Part shown: positions 6,352 to 20,385 of the stretch, one piece after another
Position numbering within the stretch: the first letter of the stretch is position 1
Layout of the letters: each line of letters opens with the position of its first letter
Source of the DNA: Erythrocercus mccallii
Taxonomy: Eukaryota > Chordata > Aves > Passeriformes > Dicruridae
Reading direction: 5' to 3'
Length of the DNA: 64,000 nucleotides
Assembly (NCBI GenBank): GCA_013397435.1
Contig: VZRG01000771.1
Span: 186,001-250,000, forward strand
Notes under the pieces: generated by a model
Seen by the model: only the letters and a program-made list of their open reading frames with translations
What the model was told of the DNA's origin: nothing
Database searches by the model: none
Translations under genes and position numbers: made by a program

Positions 6352-9300
6352 AAAGTACAGAATAACCTTATCATCTCAGGACTTACTGTCTTCTTCCCAG
6401 TTTAAAAGCTTTGAGTTCCAATGATCTTAGGGAGAGATGGGACTGTCACTCTTTTCCACATCCAGAAAGCTGAAGTAAAAGTTTGTTTTTCACATGCTAC
6501 CTAAAAGTCATTGTGACTTGCTGCTGAAGCTATATATTAAAAATATGTTTCTAAACATTATTCCTTGCTAAAAGCAAACAAAGAAAAGGTCTCTTGCTTG
6601 ATTATAGAGTATACACTAGATGAAATATTTTTTCATCCTGTTCCAACAGGAACAGGGTGTCCCAGGAAAGCACTGTTCCCTCTCAGTGCTGGCCAGTGTG
6701 TGACAGGTCCTGAAATGAGGTTTGTGAAGCTAAGTTTTACTCAAAATCCTGAACTTTGTGTTGTTGACCAGCATGCATGCTTTTTGAATATCTGTTCATT
6801 TGACGGATAAAGAGTCACCTTAGCTTTTCATGTTTTTATACTGAACTCCAGGACACCTGCTGCTGATCTGCCTGGAAACCATCTGACAGACTTGCTGGTC
6901 TGCCCATCTTCAAAATTAAGATTGGCTTCACTTCAGCATGTAGCAGCTATACCTTTCTTAGAAAGCAGTTTGAAACCTTTCTGAACCCTTCCACCCTCCA
7001 GACCTGCTGCTGACACTTGCAGTATTTATTGATCAGCTGTCTGTCAGGAGTGACAGTGCATTAATATCTGATGTCTACTGACTGTACATCCTGACAATAA
7101 CCAGTGCTTTCTTTACAGAGCAGGGATAGAGAACCTGACATGGCTTTTTGCAAAACTAAATTCTTTAAAGCTCAAATGTGTCTGTTTGGGGAACATTATC
7201 TCTTTGACAGCCTTGTCCCACCATGGTCTGCATTGGCATCCCATTGCAAGGCTGAAGGCAGCACCCAACTTGTACAGGCTGGACAAAGCTTAGCAGGATC
7301 TCTGGTTGCTGCAAGTTTCTCTCTGCTAATAGCAAGTCAGATAGGGATTATGTTGCAGAGCTGAGAAGCATTTGGTGTGCAGGTTGTATGTTAGCTAGGT
7401 CTGTCATATGTGCCCTCCAACCCTTCACGTTGGATGCAGTGATGTGAAATTAATAAGGTGGGCAGTCATTTTCCTCCTCTTTCCTGCTTGTTTGGATAAG
7501 CATTGTGAAGTCAGGCAAGCTGGCTTGACTCTGTGTGACCTCTGCAAATGTTTTGAGAACTACTGAGTAACTGATGCAGACCCAAAGGAGAGGTTCAGCA
7601 CAAGACTTAATGAGACAGAGTTGCTATGTGCAGATGTACAAGATGGCATACAGTACCTGCTAACCTGCCTTAACCTGGTTAAACATCATCCAGTTATCAG
7701 ATGGGATGAGGCCCAGTGTCTCACATCTCAGAGAGACACATTATACTGCATATTTTGATATTTTGATACAATTCTGTACATTTTCACCCTGAAAGAGAAG
7801 ACAGGGTGGTAACTGGCACTTGGTCACATTCATGTCGTGTCTGTCTATGAAAATGGCATTATTTGTTCTGATCCACATTTCTATTCTTATATATTTGGCT
7901 TCTATCCTAAAAATGTCTACCTTCTCAAATTAATACGAACTAATTTACAGGGTGTTTTGTTTGCTCCTAATGCTTAGTGTCATGTAATTCTTATCAATAT
8001 GATGCAAGCTCAACTGCAGGAACTCTGTTCTGCTTAGATTCTGTTCATTTCCAACTTGACCTATTGTGATCCTTCTGCACTCACACAAAAGATCTTCTTT
8101 AGCTGCTGGGTCATTGGTTATTTCCAGATAAAATCAATTCAGAGTTTGCAGGGACGTGATGAGGCCTGAAATTCATTATTTCTGTGATACCTACACTTGG
8201 CAGATAGCTCTCTTGACCAATGGAGTTGGTATTTGATGTCTTAACTTCCAACTAGTCAATTTTCCCCAGTCTGTTGGTGGTAGTGCATTTGTTGTGATGA
8301 TTTGTATTCTTCCAAGTTTTTTGCTGGGAAGGTGTCCTAACAGAAAATTCTTATTGCAGTGGTAGATATTAAAGGGAGAGAGAGGTGAAGGAAAACTTGC
8401 ACAGTGAGGATGCTGCAGATGAAAAAGAAGTAAAATTCCCTTTGAAATAAGACTGGCTGACTCTGTAGTTGTATGTAGAGCCATTTTTTCTTCATTACTG
8501 GAGTCTCACCACACACTCTCCCTGTGATTTTTAAATCTGTGGTTTGGATTGTTGCCTAAACTCTTGCCATACCCTTAGTATTTTTGTTAAAATGAAAGGT
8601 AGTGAGCACAGTGCAGTGGGGTTGTGTCTTGAGTCTGCTGAAACATGGATGCCTCCTAAGCCAATGTTTCTAGCATGCATGAAGCCCTGGCTGGCATGTA
8701 ATGGCAAACTGACAGGTGACAGTTTTGGATCACACATTGCTCCCATAGACTGACATAGACAGTTTCTGTTCTTAGCACGAAAATGAAAGTAGAGTAAAAG
8801 TGCTTTTGTTTACATGGCATCAGTACCACTTTTCCTAAGAATGCATCTGTCAAAGTGCAGCAGCTTCAGTGCACCTTTGACACAAACTTCTAAGACTTTG
8901 GCTCACTTTCTGAAAACAGCAGGAATGCAGTATTTCAGTTTCCCATTTTTCAGCCCACATGAAAAATGGGAGCTCTTTCCAGAGAAATTGGCCTGGTGGT
9001 TCCTATCTCTCAATCTGAAGCATCATGCCTGGCCTGATTCCTTGCCAGCAGGGGCCTCAGGCTGGTAACTCTAATCATAATGACAGCCAAACTAAGGATT
9101 TTGTTCAGCCAAATCCTGCAGTAATACTGCTGGCTCTTCAGCTGAGATGCCAAATCTGCACCAGTCCTGAAAGTGTAAAATTTTCAGAAAACTTGAAGGT
9201 ACAGTAGATGCATTTCTTTACAGCTCAGAAGAGAATAAGAGAAGAGAATAAGAATCAGAAGAGAATAAAAATAAATTATTTACCAGACACTTAGTTTTTA

Positions 9301-12300
9301 AAAAACAAACTGTAATTTTAGTCAGCTGAGAGTATGAGTGTTCAGCATGCTTACAAAATCTGCATTCTTTATTTCTGAAAAGTACTGCCAGTCTCACCTC
9401 AGGAAAGTTGTGCTGCATGCTAAGATCTCTCCGTAAAATGAGGAAAAACTGAAGAACAGAAAACCAAAAGTAACTAAAGCAAAAAGAAAAGCTATACCTG
9501 TATGGCTTATAAATAGTATGTTAATATAACATTAGGTCTATAGTGCAGGTACACAAAACCCTCATCTTTGTAGAACGAAAAAGCTTCTAAAATGAAGATG
9601 TCATTCTTATATATATTCATTGTAATGTAGCCCAGGGGTTACACAGCTACATTTTTTAAATGCCTACAGTACATGAGATTTGTAATGTTGCAGTACTATG
9701 GGTCCTAAAAAGGTTTCAGATAGTGCTGGTTTTAGTTTTACAGCTTTTTTTGATGTGTTGTCCTGTCATCCATAGCAGTGGCCTTAAGATTGCCTCCCTG
9801 AATACTTGTTTATTGGGATTCTGTCCCAAAACTTCCCTGTCCCATCTCAGGCCTGTGGCATAGAGGTGCAGGAATATTTTTATTACCACCCCAGGCCAGG
9901 CTGAAACTCCAGCAGTGAAACTCAGTACAGGCTCCCAGATGAAGGTGGTGAGGGATGTGCTGTTTTAAATGGATTGCTGTCAGGATTTGGGAGCGTGTTC
10001 TGGCTGGCACTGTCTCTGCAGGAACATTGTTCCTTCTTCTCCAGTTCTTTGTATAAGTTCTGACTACAGCTGTTCTCTCTGTCATATTTGGAAATCTCCT
10101 GAGTGAAGAAAGATATTTAAAAGGGGGCAGTGAACTCTATGAACAATTAAATCTGCACAGTCCACTCTTGGGATTCTACCATCATTCCCAAGAGCTTGTT
10201 ATCTGTAGCATGATGCTAATACTTACTCAGACAGCAATTTCTGCTACTGATGTAGTCGTATCCTCTCTCTGCCAGTAGGTAGTGACAGGTCTGTAAAGAG
10301 ACAAGATGAGCAAAATTCCAGGGTGAGACAGGAGAACAATGCATGACTCAAACTCTGAAAGCCTTCATTCCAGGAAAGCTCTCAGCTTACTGACAGAGCT
10401 GTGACCTGTCTGGAAGTACATTTTACTTTCTGGTGAAATGGAAGCCTGAACTTGATAAGGATAAAGGAGGAGACCCCACCACCAGTCTGATCTGTGGGGT
10501 AGAGAATTAAAAGCTGGCTAACGACAGGACTTCTAGTCAGTCAGTGACGATGGTGTGCCTCTTTTTCTAGACATTTTAAGACCTTGGTGGGAGTAGTTGC
10601 CTTTCAACTTCTACGTAGATCAATTATTTGTCACCTTCCACAGGCAGTCTGTAGAAATGTGTCTGTACATTCCCCTCACACTTACACATGCCATACATCT
10701 TCAGTGAAGTCTTGTGCCGTTTTGAGTATGAGGTTCCCCCAAGGTTATTCTGTATCTGTCACTATAAAATTGACGTTGTAGTGATGCAGCCACTTGCCAC
10801 CAGTAAATCCATCAGCTTTGCTCAAAGCCTTTGTAGTCTGACCATTATTCTTTGAATTTCAGAGTGTCATCTTGTGCAATGGATTGGTGTCTATTTTGTG
10901 GTAAACAATTGGAAGCAAGCATTTGTTTCATTGGTTTGTTTCTGAGGATTACTGAATCGGAGTGAAGGAAACTGTAGGTGGAAATTTGCTTAGTTTTGAA
11001 GACTAATTGGTAGCAAATCTGCTCAACTTTTGGACACCAATCCATTCACAGGACAGCAAAATTTATCACATCAGGAAACTTCTTCATGAAGAAATGCTCT
11101 CCTAAATACGTGCGTAGTATTAGGGCTGCATCCCAACTGCTTTTACTAGGTGAGTCGCAGTTGTCTTAGTTGTGGACTGACAAAAGTGTAGTTTTAGTAA
11201 AGCTGAAGGTAGCACGCATTGCTTTTGTTGGGAAGAGCCATGGTTTCTTAAAGATGGGTAATACCTTATTTCCTATACAGAAGGCAAAAGGGCAAACTGT
11301 TTGTTTAATCTTAAAAAGGTGTTCCAGCTCTAATGGTAAGCTGTCTAGTGGGGATCCAGCCTCTGCTGTGAACAAGTTACATTGCTAGAACATATTTAAA
11401 TTCTTCCTCAGCCTGCTAATTTCTACTGCATAGAACAAAGTTGTTGGCTATCAAATAACTGGCCACCAATTGACTCCTGTAACCCAGCACCATCTGCCTA
11501 CCAGATCACATCATTTAGACTCTGTGTGCAGTGCTGAAGCAGGTAGAACAAATCTACCTCAGCTCTTTCCTCAGCATGCTTCCAGAATAGTCTGTTAAAG
11601 CTTTTCTGAATAGCTGCTGTTTCATTCAGCATCCAGCACCGTCAGACATGGATTGTTCCTCCTTGGACATGGTATGGTATCTTGACTGATGCTTGTTTGA
11701 CACTACTTTTTCTTAGTTTCTTTTCAGTTTCCTTTCTGAGCCAACTCCCATTTATATGTGCTATCTTTTGAGCTCTACAGTGTTCTGTCCAATAAATCCT
11801 TTAGACAATCTTTTTTCCTAAGCCAACCAGATAGCAATATTCTAATGATCATTTCTCTCTTGGGTGTTTTACTGATTGCATGGGAATTTAGGTTAGTGAT
11901 TTAATACACACATATCCAAGCAAAATGTTTACCTAAGTTATTTTTTGTTTCATGTTTTTGTCTGTATGTGGTTCCAGCTGAAAATTAATCTTGGTTCTTG
12001 CATAAATGTCAGAGTTGCTTATGCTGATCTAATTATTGTTTCCTTCTCCATCCCCCGCTGAATTTTGGGCATGATGGTTTCTGGTTTTTTAGCAAGTTTG
12101 CCACAGGCATTGGAAGAGCTTTTTAGCTGGGATGAAGATAGCACGCTTTGGTGGTGGTCTCTCATGCTCTTTTTTTTTCAAACAGGTGGCTTATAGTTGG
12201 CCAGTAGATCTTTTTTACTTGGTGGACCAAGCATCTTTAGCTGCCTTAAATGCAGTTATATTTGTGTCTTCGTCAGTTTGTCATTTCACTTTTTTTTCCA

Positions 12301-15300
12301 TAGTTAAGTAAGGTAATTAGACATTTTTTGAGTTTCTGTGCTCACCTTTGTGATGGTGTTCCCAGACTTAAGAAACTGTTGCTTTTTCCCTTAAGTGATG
12401 AAGTACTTCAGTCCCTGCAAAAGAGCACATTGGCAGTGTACTGCAGTACTGAAAAAGGACCTGTTGGTTAGACACTCATTTGTAAATTCAGAAAAGATTA
12501 ATTTACACTTGCCTAAGCTCTTTCATTAGTATTGTTAAGTCATGTCCCCAGACAATGCACTGTTCCTGTTTCACTCTTTGGCTGATGTACCAGCCTTACA
12601 GCAGACTAATGATAGGACAAGGAAAGCAGATGGGATTCCCCATATTTTGAGCCAGCTAGTTCTAAGAAAGCAATTTCTTGGAGGTTGTTGAAGCGTGAAG
12701 GTCTCTGAAGGTTAGACAAGAGGAGGTAAGGGGATTCAAATGAAATGAAGTTCAACAAAGGTAAATGTTGCTGCACCTAGTGAGAAATACGTACCAGTAC
12801 AGGTTAAGGGTTGAACTACAGGAAAGCATCAGGACATGCTTGATTAGAAATCTCTGATTAAAAAGGCTTTTACCTGTAGTGTTTAACATAGTAGAGGAAA
12901 GTACTTCTAATTTAATACTCATGGGTCTTATCCTCATTGGTCGTGATTCGATTGTAGGGCCTACATTCTAATATCAGACTTGTTTCGTTGTCAATTGTTG
13001 CAAGTGTATTAAAAGACAAATTATAAAATTTCTGAAGTTTGCAGAACCTGAACATCCAAGGAGCTGTTTGAGCAGACTCACCTGAGAAATGGGAGAGGGA
13101 AGGAAGGAGGTGTGCATTGCACAGGGTGCATGTTGTTAATTACAATGAAAAAATGAATAGGAATATGCCTAAAGAGAGATGGCATTGCAGAGCTTTTGTC
13201 CGGCAGGATCTTGAGACTAATGTGTCTAAAAACAATATACTTCTTTGTATGAAAGCGTGACTTTTTTCCCAACAACATCCATGTGATGCAAATAAAAAAT
13301 ACACTGTCTGTGATGGCCAGAGCAGACTCTCCAGCTGAACCCTGTATACAGATTTTGCAGTCACTGCTCCATCAGTCAATGCATGGAAAGGGACGATCAT
13401 GCTGATAGAACAGAACTAGTGAAGGTTCAACCTTCCAGACTTGACTAGTTTAGAGCAAGGGCCTGAGGTATGCAGAGAAATGTGCAGTGCTCCCATGTCA
13501 GTACAAGGACCAGCTCTGACTGCACAGCCTCCCCTTTGCAGCAACACTTCCACTGATGCTTCTTCGTGACATCTTTATTCCAGAGGCAAAGTAGATTAGC
13601 ATAAGTACAGCCTGTGTCATCAAAATTACCTGGTGTCTAGTTAGTGGCATTGAGCCCTAGTGGTAGCAACTGCGGAATTATTTTGAAAGCACAAGGCACT
13701 GCACCATACCTGAACCTTGCTTCTCATAGCATCTGTCTCTGAATACGTGTAGAGTAAGAGATAGCCAAGCATGATATCCCTTGAGAAAGGCTGGGGGATA
13801 TGTAGGTAGGGTGGGAATGGAAGTGTGTTATAGGACTTTCACAGGATCCTTGTGATATGGAAATTGCAAAAAAAGCTTTCTTTTCTAAGCTTTAGAATTC
13901 TAAAACTTCAAAAGATCTTGCAGGAAAATTGTGTTGTAGTCTAGGGAAAGACTTAACCATTCCTGTCTGCCCCTACCAATCTCTTTTGGGCCTGTGGGTC
14001 TGTCTAGATATCTAATCTAATTTCCCTTTCTATAAGGGGGAAAAATGGGAATTGCAGTTCTGAGAATAGTAACAGGAACAGCATGTTCAAGGCTCTGAGG
14101 ATGGAGGTCACCTAGCCCACTGGAGCGTGTAAAAGCTGCACTTCACGTTGAGTTCTTGGCAGTTGGTAAGCCAAGGAGAAACTGCTGGCTTCTGATTCCA
14201 TTTCTGTTAATGTGCATGTCAAAAGTCAGATCGGCTTCCATTTATGATTGCTGCGATTAGGGGGAAATGGGTATTGTTAAAGAAGTTAGAGAAGTCCAGC
14301 TCTTCTTGAAAATATGTTGTGACACATCTGTACTGATATTTAAGTGGCAGGAATTGCCATTTCAGGTGGCTAATGCAAAACCTGAAGATATAATCTAGAA
14401 TGCTGCAAAACATTAACCATTCCTCTGCTGCTCTGATAAAATAAAATGTCATACTGCCCCTTGCTTTCATCATTTCTAGCAGAGCCACACCCTTTTGTGG
14501 ATGTACCTTAGAAAGCATATCGTAAAAGCAGTTCTGTGAAAAGAATTTCTTGTACTTCTTGCAAAAAATTAGGGCTAAGTGATTGTGAAAATAGCTGAGA
14601 TTATCCATGCTGTGCATGTAAGAATTATTACAAAGAGATTATCTGGTTATGGGAGAATATATTATTTGGATTATGTGGACACATAGAATTTATAATTCAT
14701 ACTTTCTGCAGGAAAGAAGTTCCCTTGTGCTGCAGTGGGAAATGTCAGATATGAGCTTTTATTAACTCTAAGGTTCTATATTTGCAATACTGAATTCTCA
14801 AAGATTAATCCCTGAATTTTGTGAGAAAATTTCTTCACATGGAGCCCAACCCAGTAAGAAAAGTTTGTCCTACAAGGTTAACTGGTAGCACTTACAATAT
14901 TAGAGGTGCTTTTGTATTAACTTTTAGAGGAGCAGTGCTTTCTACTTGGTTTGTGACCATAAGTTGTGCTCACTTTAACAAATGGGTGGATAAATGGGTG
15001 CACACTTCAGCTCTCTTCAGTGACTGGAACCCCAGTTGTTGGGTCTGCATATGAGATGGAGAACAGATGTGTCATCTCTCTCTTCAACTATGATCTGAAA
15101 ACCAGTATTTCATGGTACTGACTCCAATAGTCCCAAAGTTTCCCCTTGCTTATCCAAATGATTAACCCTTGAATCAATATCTAGTACAATGTGCATAGTA
15201 GTGCTGGTTTTCGGGAAGCTTAGTGGCTAATGTCGTAGGACCTGGCTGGAGAGTCACAAGATGCTTTTACTGACATAAGAAGTGTGTGTTTGATGCTGGC

Positions 15301-17039
15301 TCACTTAATTTCCTCCTTCTTATTAAGCCATGGATATTTGACAGTGGCTGTGATTCTGAATGACCATGGGTAATGCTGTAAAAAAACTGTGATGTTATTC
15401 CATCGTTACAGATTGACTGGATTGCACAAAGTCCTGACAGTGTTTTGCAAATCCTAATTGCTTTGAGGGTCAAGCCTTTTACTTCTGGTTTCTGATTTAT
15501 CTTTTGTGAAAGATTCATCAGATTATAGGAATATGTCATAGAGCTTTTTCAATAGATATGTAGGACCTCAGAACAGGGTCATGTTGTGTTAATTCTTTTT
15601 TTCTAGGCCAGTCATTTTGTGTTTTGAAAGATTTTCAAATGGCCACTGAAGTCTGGCTTGCTATATTAATTAATAACTGTGAGAAAGCTAGCTGCTTTTA
15701 CCACAGGTATCCTGCCTTGGTATCTTAGTTGGTAGATGTTGCGGAAGCACCAACTGAGAGCTTTTGCATAAATTCAGAACTCGTTAACATTACAGGGAAT
15801 TGCCAGCAGTCAGTTGCAATGGTGATAGCATGTTCATGCTGACACACAGAGAACCAAAAGGCGTGGATGAAGCAGTTCTGCTAAATACCACTCCAAGCTT
15901 GATATTCTGAAGTGTATTAGACCCTTGCTGAGTTTTTATCCCCTTGATATGCAAACTTGTTCTTTTGGTTTAGTGGGGCTGAAGAACTTTCTCTTAGTAC
16001 TCTGAAGCTGTACTTCAGGCTGTGGTCTTAATTGGTAAAAATGACAAATCCTTTAATTTTTCAAGGCTGAAGTCAGTTCTTCCTTTTTATTATGCAAAAA
16101 TAGAAGCACTCTTCCTGGGGCATTATTAGGGCATGGAATGTAATTCTGCTGATTGCCAGTGATAATAAAAACAAAATATTCAGCTTAACTGGTAAATCAT
16201 ATGAAATTTAATGGAGGTCACTTCCAAGTTAGTGTCTTGGTAATTTCAGCAGTCCTCATTCATCCGTTGTTTTTTTTTTTTTAATTAACAAACACAATGT
16301 GACTAAATCAGTTTTTAGATGCATCTATGCTTGTTCTTCAAAGACAGGGCTGCTTCCCTGGCACATTGTATTGCTGCCCATCCTGTATTGCAGTGCATAG
16401 TGAATGTCCTTATGGATCTGTCACTGTCACCACAATGAACTTCAAAATATTGTTATGCATGTGGAAATACCATCGCCCTTACTCAATCCATCCTCCATTA
16501 GTGCTGTCAGTTGCCATTTTGTATTGCTGGGTCAGATTTTTCAAAAGCTATTGTCATCCTGCCCTGAGTTTCCAAGTATGTTTTGCTGTATTTGCAGCAT
16601 GACCTCCAGTTAATGCCTCAAAGCCAAAGTCTGTTGTAAGCAAACACTGCCTGAACTCAAGTCTCACTGTGCATCAGATGATGCAGACAGTGTTTGGATG
16701 GGGAGCACACACACCACTAAACCAGAGCTGCTTGGTTAGTTTATGGGAAGGTTCCTCTCTGAAGGATGGGACTGTGCTGTGATCACTTGAGTGTTGGTGG
16801 AATGTGCAATCGCCTTTCAGAGGGCAAAAGGCACCGAACAGACATGGCCTTGATGGGTTACAAACTAGGTATGGATAGGACCTCTCCTAAATAGTGTCAA
16901 CAGTTCAAGTTAGACACTTCTTAAAGGCTGGAAGGACCAGATGGATGTCTTCTGAAGTTATTTTAAAACTACTTGCTTTTGACTTGCAGAAAATTTTTTT
17001 AAAAAAGAAAGAACCCTGGAAGCTTATAAAAGCTTAAAA
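6352..17039. other. Intronic sequence, no gene recognised
   Basis: About 10.7 kb of AT-leaning intron with one oligo-T run at 16270-16282. The longest frame, 132 codons on the minus strand at 14219-14617, has no recognisable domain and no strong splice context. No LINE, LTR or RNA gene was identified by eye; old degraded repeats could be missed. Confidence 0.5.
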
Positions 17040-17431
17040 AGAGGAGTTGTTGCACCTTTCATACAAGGACAGGCTAAGAGAATTGGGATTGTTCAGCCTG
17101 GAGAAGGCTTTGAGGTGACCTAATTGCAGCCTTCTGGTACCTAAAGGGATCCTTCAAGGATGATGGAGAGGGACTTCTTACAAGGGCATGTGGTGACAGG
17201 ATGAATGGCTTCAAATTGAAAGAGAGTAGATTTAGATTAGATATTAGGAAGAAATTCTTTGCTGTGAGTCTGGTGAGCTGGATGTCCCCTTCCCTGGAAG
17301 CGCTCAAGACCAGGTTAGATGGGGGTCTGAGCAGCCTGGTCTGGTGAAAGTTTTTCCTGCCCAGGCCATGGGGTTGGAACAAGATGATCTTTAAGGTCCC
17401 TTCCAACCCAGGCCATTCTGTGAACCTGTGA
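17040..17431 (+). mobile_element. CR1 LINE fragment, 3' end
   Basis: This is a well-preserved 3' end of CR1. Diagnostic phrases are 'gttcagcctggagaaggctt' at 17091, 'ttagattagatattaggaag' near 17232, 'ccttccctggaagcgctcaa' near 17289, and the tail 'ccattctgtgaacctgtgat' near 17413. It is 5'-truncated, as is usual for CR1, with no open frame. Confidence 0.93.
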
Positions 17432-19825
17432 TGACTCTTTGATTTAGCAGTTCCTGAGTATGTCCAGTTTCTCTACCTGTTAATATTTACCTATATCTTG
17501 GTAATTCCTCTAAGTAAGGATGGGGAGAGGACTTACAAACCACTGAGGTTTATTTTGAAATTCTTGTACTGCATGTCGGAGTGAAATAAGTGGGTCTGTA
17601 AAACTGGCCCTCTTTTGGATTGGCAGATCACCTGGAAAGCCACCAGCTATGTCCAGCTACTTCAGCCTAATTAATGTTTCCTGATTAGAGTTCCTGCTCT
17701 GAAGCTCAACTGGATTTGTATGAAAAAAGAGAAAAAACCTTATTTAGGACAGAGGAGTGTACTAAGTGATGAATGCCTATCAAAAAGTTTTAAATGGAGA
17801 ACAGAGGTATCTTCTGGGATGAAAGGATTGATGCCTGAAATGTCAGCATCAGTAATGGAGGGCAAGAGAGAGAAAGACGTCTTAAGGACTCTTAACAAGC
17901 AGTTACCTCCAGGTCAGTGGATGTCTTGGTACTGCTTTACTCTGCCAGGGGTGCAGGTCTGTCTTCAGACCTGGCTGAAATACAACATGATTTTCAGTTT
18001 CACAAAGCTAGTGAGCTGCTGATAAACATGCACATCCACCAGTACACAGAAGATCTGTATCAGTGTCTTTATATACCTTGAAAAACCCAAATCAAACAAC
18101 CAAAGCCATTTCAAAGGGCTACAAACCTCTGAGTAAAGAGGTAGAAGGCATTTTACTTACTATTAAGATTGGTCTCTGTCCTGTCTTGCATCACTAAGTT
18201 GTGCTCTGTAAAGGGCTAAAAAACATGAGTAACCAACTCTCCTAGCCTTGATACTGTTTTATGTTACTCCGAGTAACTCCTGCCTTCACCACTGTTTTTT
18301 ATAGGGGTCTCTCTTCTGTGGTGTGGAAGATTTGGTGTTGAATAGATGTTTATCTTTCAATGTTTCTTACTTGTTTTTTTTTCCCTCATGCCTCTGAAGT
18401 CAATAAATAAAAAATAAATGAGAAACCTTTAGCTTTTTGTTTTGTTCCAAACCTCAGCTTGTTTGTTTATGAGAAGAACAACTTCTTTCCTTGAAATCTG
18501 CCTTATTATCAGGTTGGTATATTGGAATGATTGAGATAGTGCATAGAAAATTACTCTTTTATGTTGCTTTGAGTTATTGCAATAGCTTCTTCTGGTAAAA
18601 AGCATGTAGCTAGTCGTACTTGAGATGCTGGTCATCGCCCGGGTTTTTCCACAGGTTCTGGCTTTGGTACTGCATCAAGCTTTTGTCATTACTAAATGTT
18701 TCCCTTCCAGCAGTACTTGTAGTGGGTGAAATATTAGACCTCTAAGTGTCAGTGAAAATATCTAAAAGTAATATTGCGTGACATTGCTCTAGTGAAACAG
18801 AAAGGGTTTCACAGTGCATTGGCTGGCAGAAATAGTGCGCAGACATTTCAAATTAAGGCAAACCAGTTTGTACATGTACATGGCAGTGGCTGGTTTGTAT
18901 CATCCTTAGCATGTGTTTAAGCTCAGTTTACACAAACATGTAAACTTAGCTGCCTTGCCCCTGATGCTGTGTTGCTGCGTGCTTGTGTCACTTGTTCCAC
19001 AGCAAGTTGTATGGTCAGTCTTGAATGTTACAGTCAGAGGTGACTTTGTGATCATACATGCCAGGAAACATCACAGGAAAGGGCACCAACCAGCCCCAGT
19101 ATCAGCTGAATTATACTGCGCATTGTGGGACTCTTGAGCTAAAGCTTTTGAAAACAAACCTATAGTTCAAAGCTGAGTTAAAAGTTGCTGGTGAAGCAAC
19201 TAGCAAGGATTCTTTCTGTTTGCCAGAGGACTTGGTCTTAAAAGTCCTTATCTCCATCTCATAGCCTGGACAAAAATTTTTGTAGATTTAGCAATGTTTA
19301 TGGTGCTGAGCTTGGACTTTTCTTGCTACAACTCGGCCACAAGGCAGCCCTTCCTGTGCTGAATGCCCCTTGAATTACAGAAGTAGCAAGAACAAACAGC
19401 CAATGTTGTTTGGAGTGCTTTCTTAAAAATATTTTCCCCAACTTTTACAGAATGAGCCAGTGGCTTAATGTGACACATACTATTCTTAATGCAAACAGCT
19501 CCCTTCTGGATACCTAATGTTATCTAGAAAATGGGCAAGAGATACAGCAGCTTTCAGGACTTGGTATTTAGACTGAAGAAATTAAGCTGCATTACAAGGT
19601 TCAGTGAATAAGAACATGGACTGCCTCATGGTGGCTTTGTTGCAGGCTTGCCATCTGGCTAATTATCCAGTGGGTGGTGGGAGGCCTGTGTGGTGGTTCT
19701 TTTGCTACCTGCAGGCCTCTGACAAGTTTGAGTATGTTGGAGTACTTCAGGGCACGCAAGGCAAAGCCTTCCTGCGAGCTTTTGTTCTGCTGTTTGGCAT
19801 AGCAGGTACACACGTAACAGTTAAG
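17432..19825. other. Intronic sequence, no feature recognised
   Basis: Ordinary intron; nothing beyond short chance open frames was seen. Confidence 0.5.
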
Positions 19826-19880
19826 AGTTGGACTCAGTGATCCCTGTTGGTCCCTTCCAACTCCGAATATTCTATGGTTC
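19826..19880 (+). mobile_element. Short CR1 3' tail fragment
   Basis: The phrase 'ttggactcagtgatccctgt' followed by 'tggtcccttccaactccgaa' and TATTCTATG is the terminal 3' UTR signature of CR1. Only about 55 bp is recognisable; sequence further upstream is too diverged to assign. Confidence 0.75.
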
Positions 19881-20336
19881 CCTGTTTAAGCTAAAAATTA
19901 TGCCAAACCTCCATCCACTATACTCTGCTGAAGGGATGAGTTATAAAATCAATGCAAAAATCCTTCTTCTCCAAATTATTTGAGTCTATTTTGTCTGTAA
20001 ACCTGTCTATACTAAAGAGCTATTGAAAAAGGGTTGAACGTGGACAACTGGTGCTGAAGGGCTTCGGTTCTATCCCAAAATGCGTGGAACGTTGGTAGGA
20101 GTCACAGAAACATCCTGATGAATCAAAATCACTAAAATTTTCTGGTCAAGACAGAGACTTTTTGCCCAGACTTCCAGGAAAGAGTCTCACACTCCTCTAG
20201 ATTGTTCTTTGTAAGGTTTAAACTTTCTATATGCAGTGATGATTAAGAACAGGGTAATTTTGTGATGCTATGCCACTGTATCTTTAAGTATTCCCAGGTT
20301 TGCATGTTAGAAAAACAGCATTTGAACCTGATAGTT

Positions 20337-20385
20337 GTACATAAATGTACATAAATGTACATTATGTACATAAATGTACATAAAA
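20337..20385 (+). repeat. 10-bp tandem repeat GTACATAAAT, 5 units
   Basis: Units start at 20337, 20347, 20357 (a 9-bp variant), 20366 and 20376. A small minisatellite in the intron, likely variable in copy number. Confidence 0.9.

Noticed and set aside
14219..14617. 132-codon minus-strand frame
   Set aside because: No recognisable domain, no clear splice context, and within expectation for 55 kb of AT-leaning intron.
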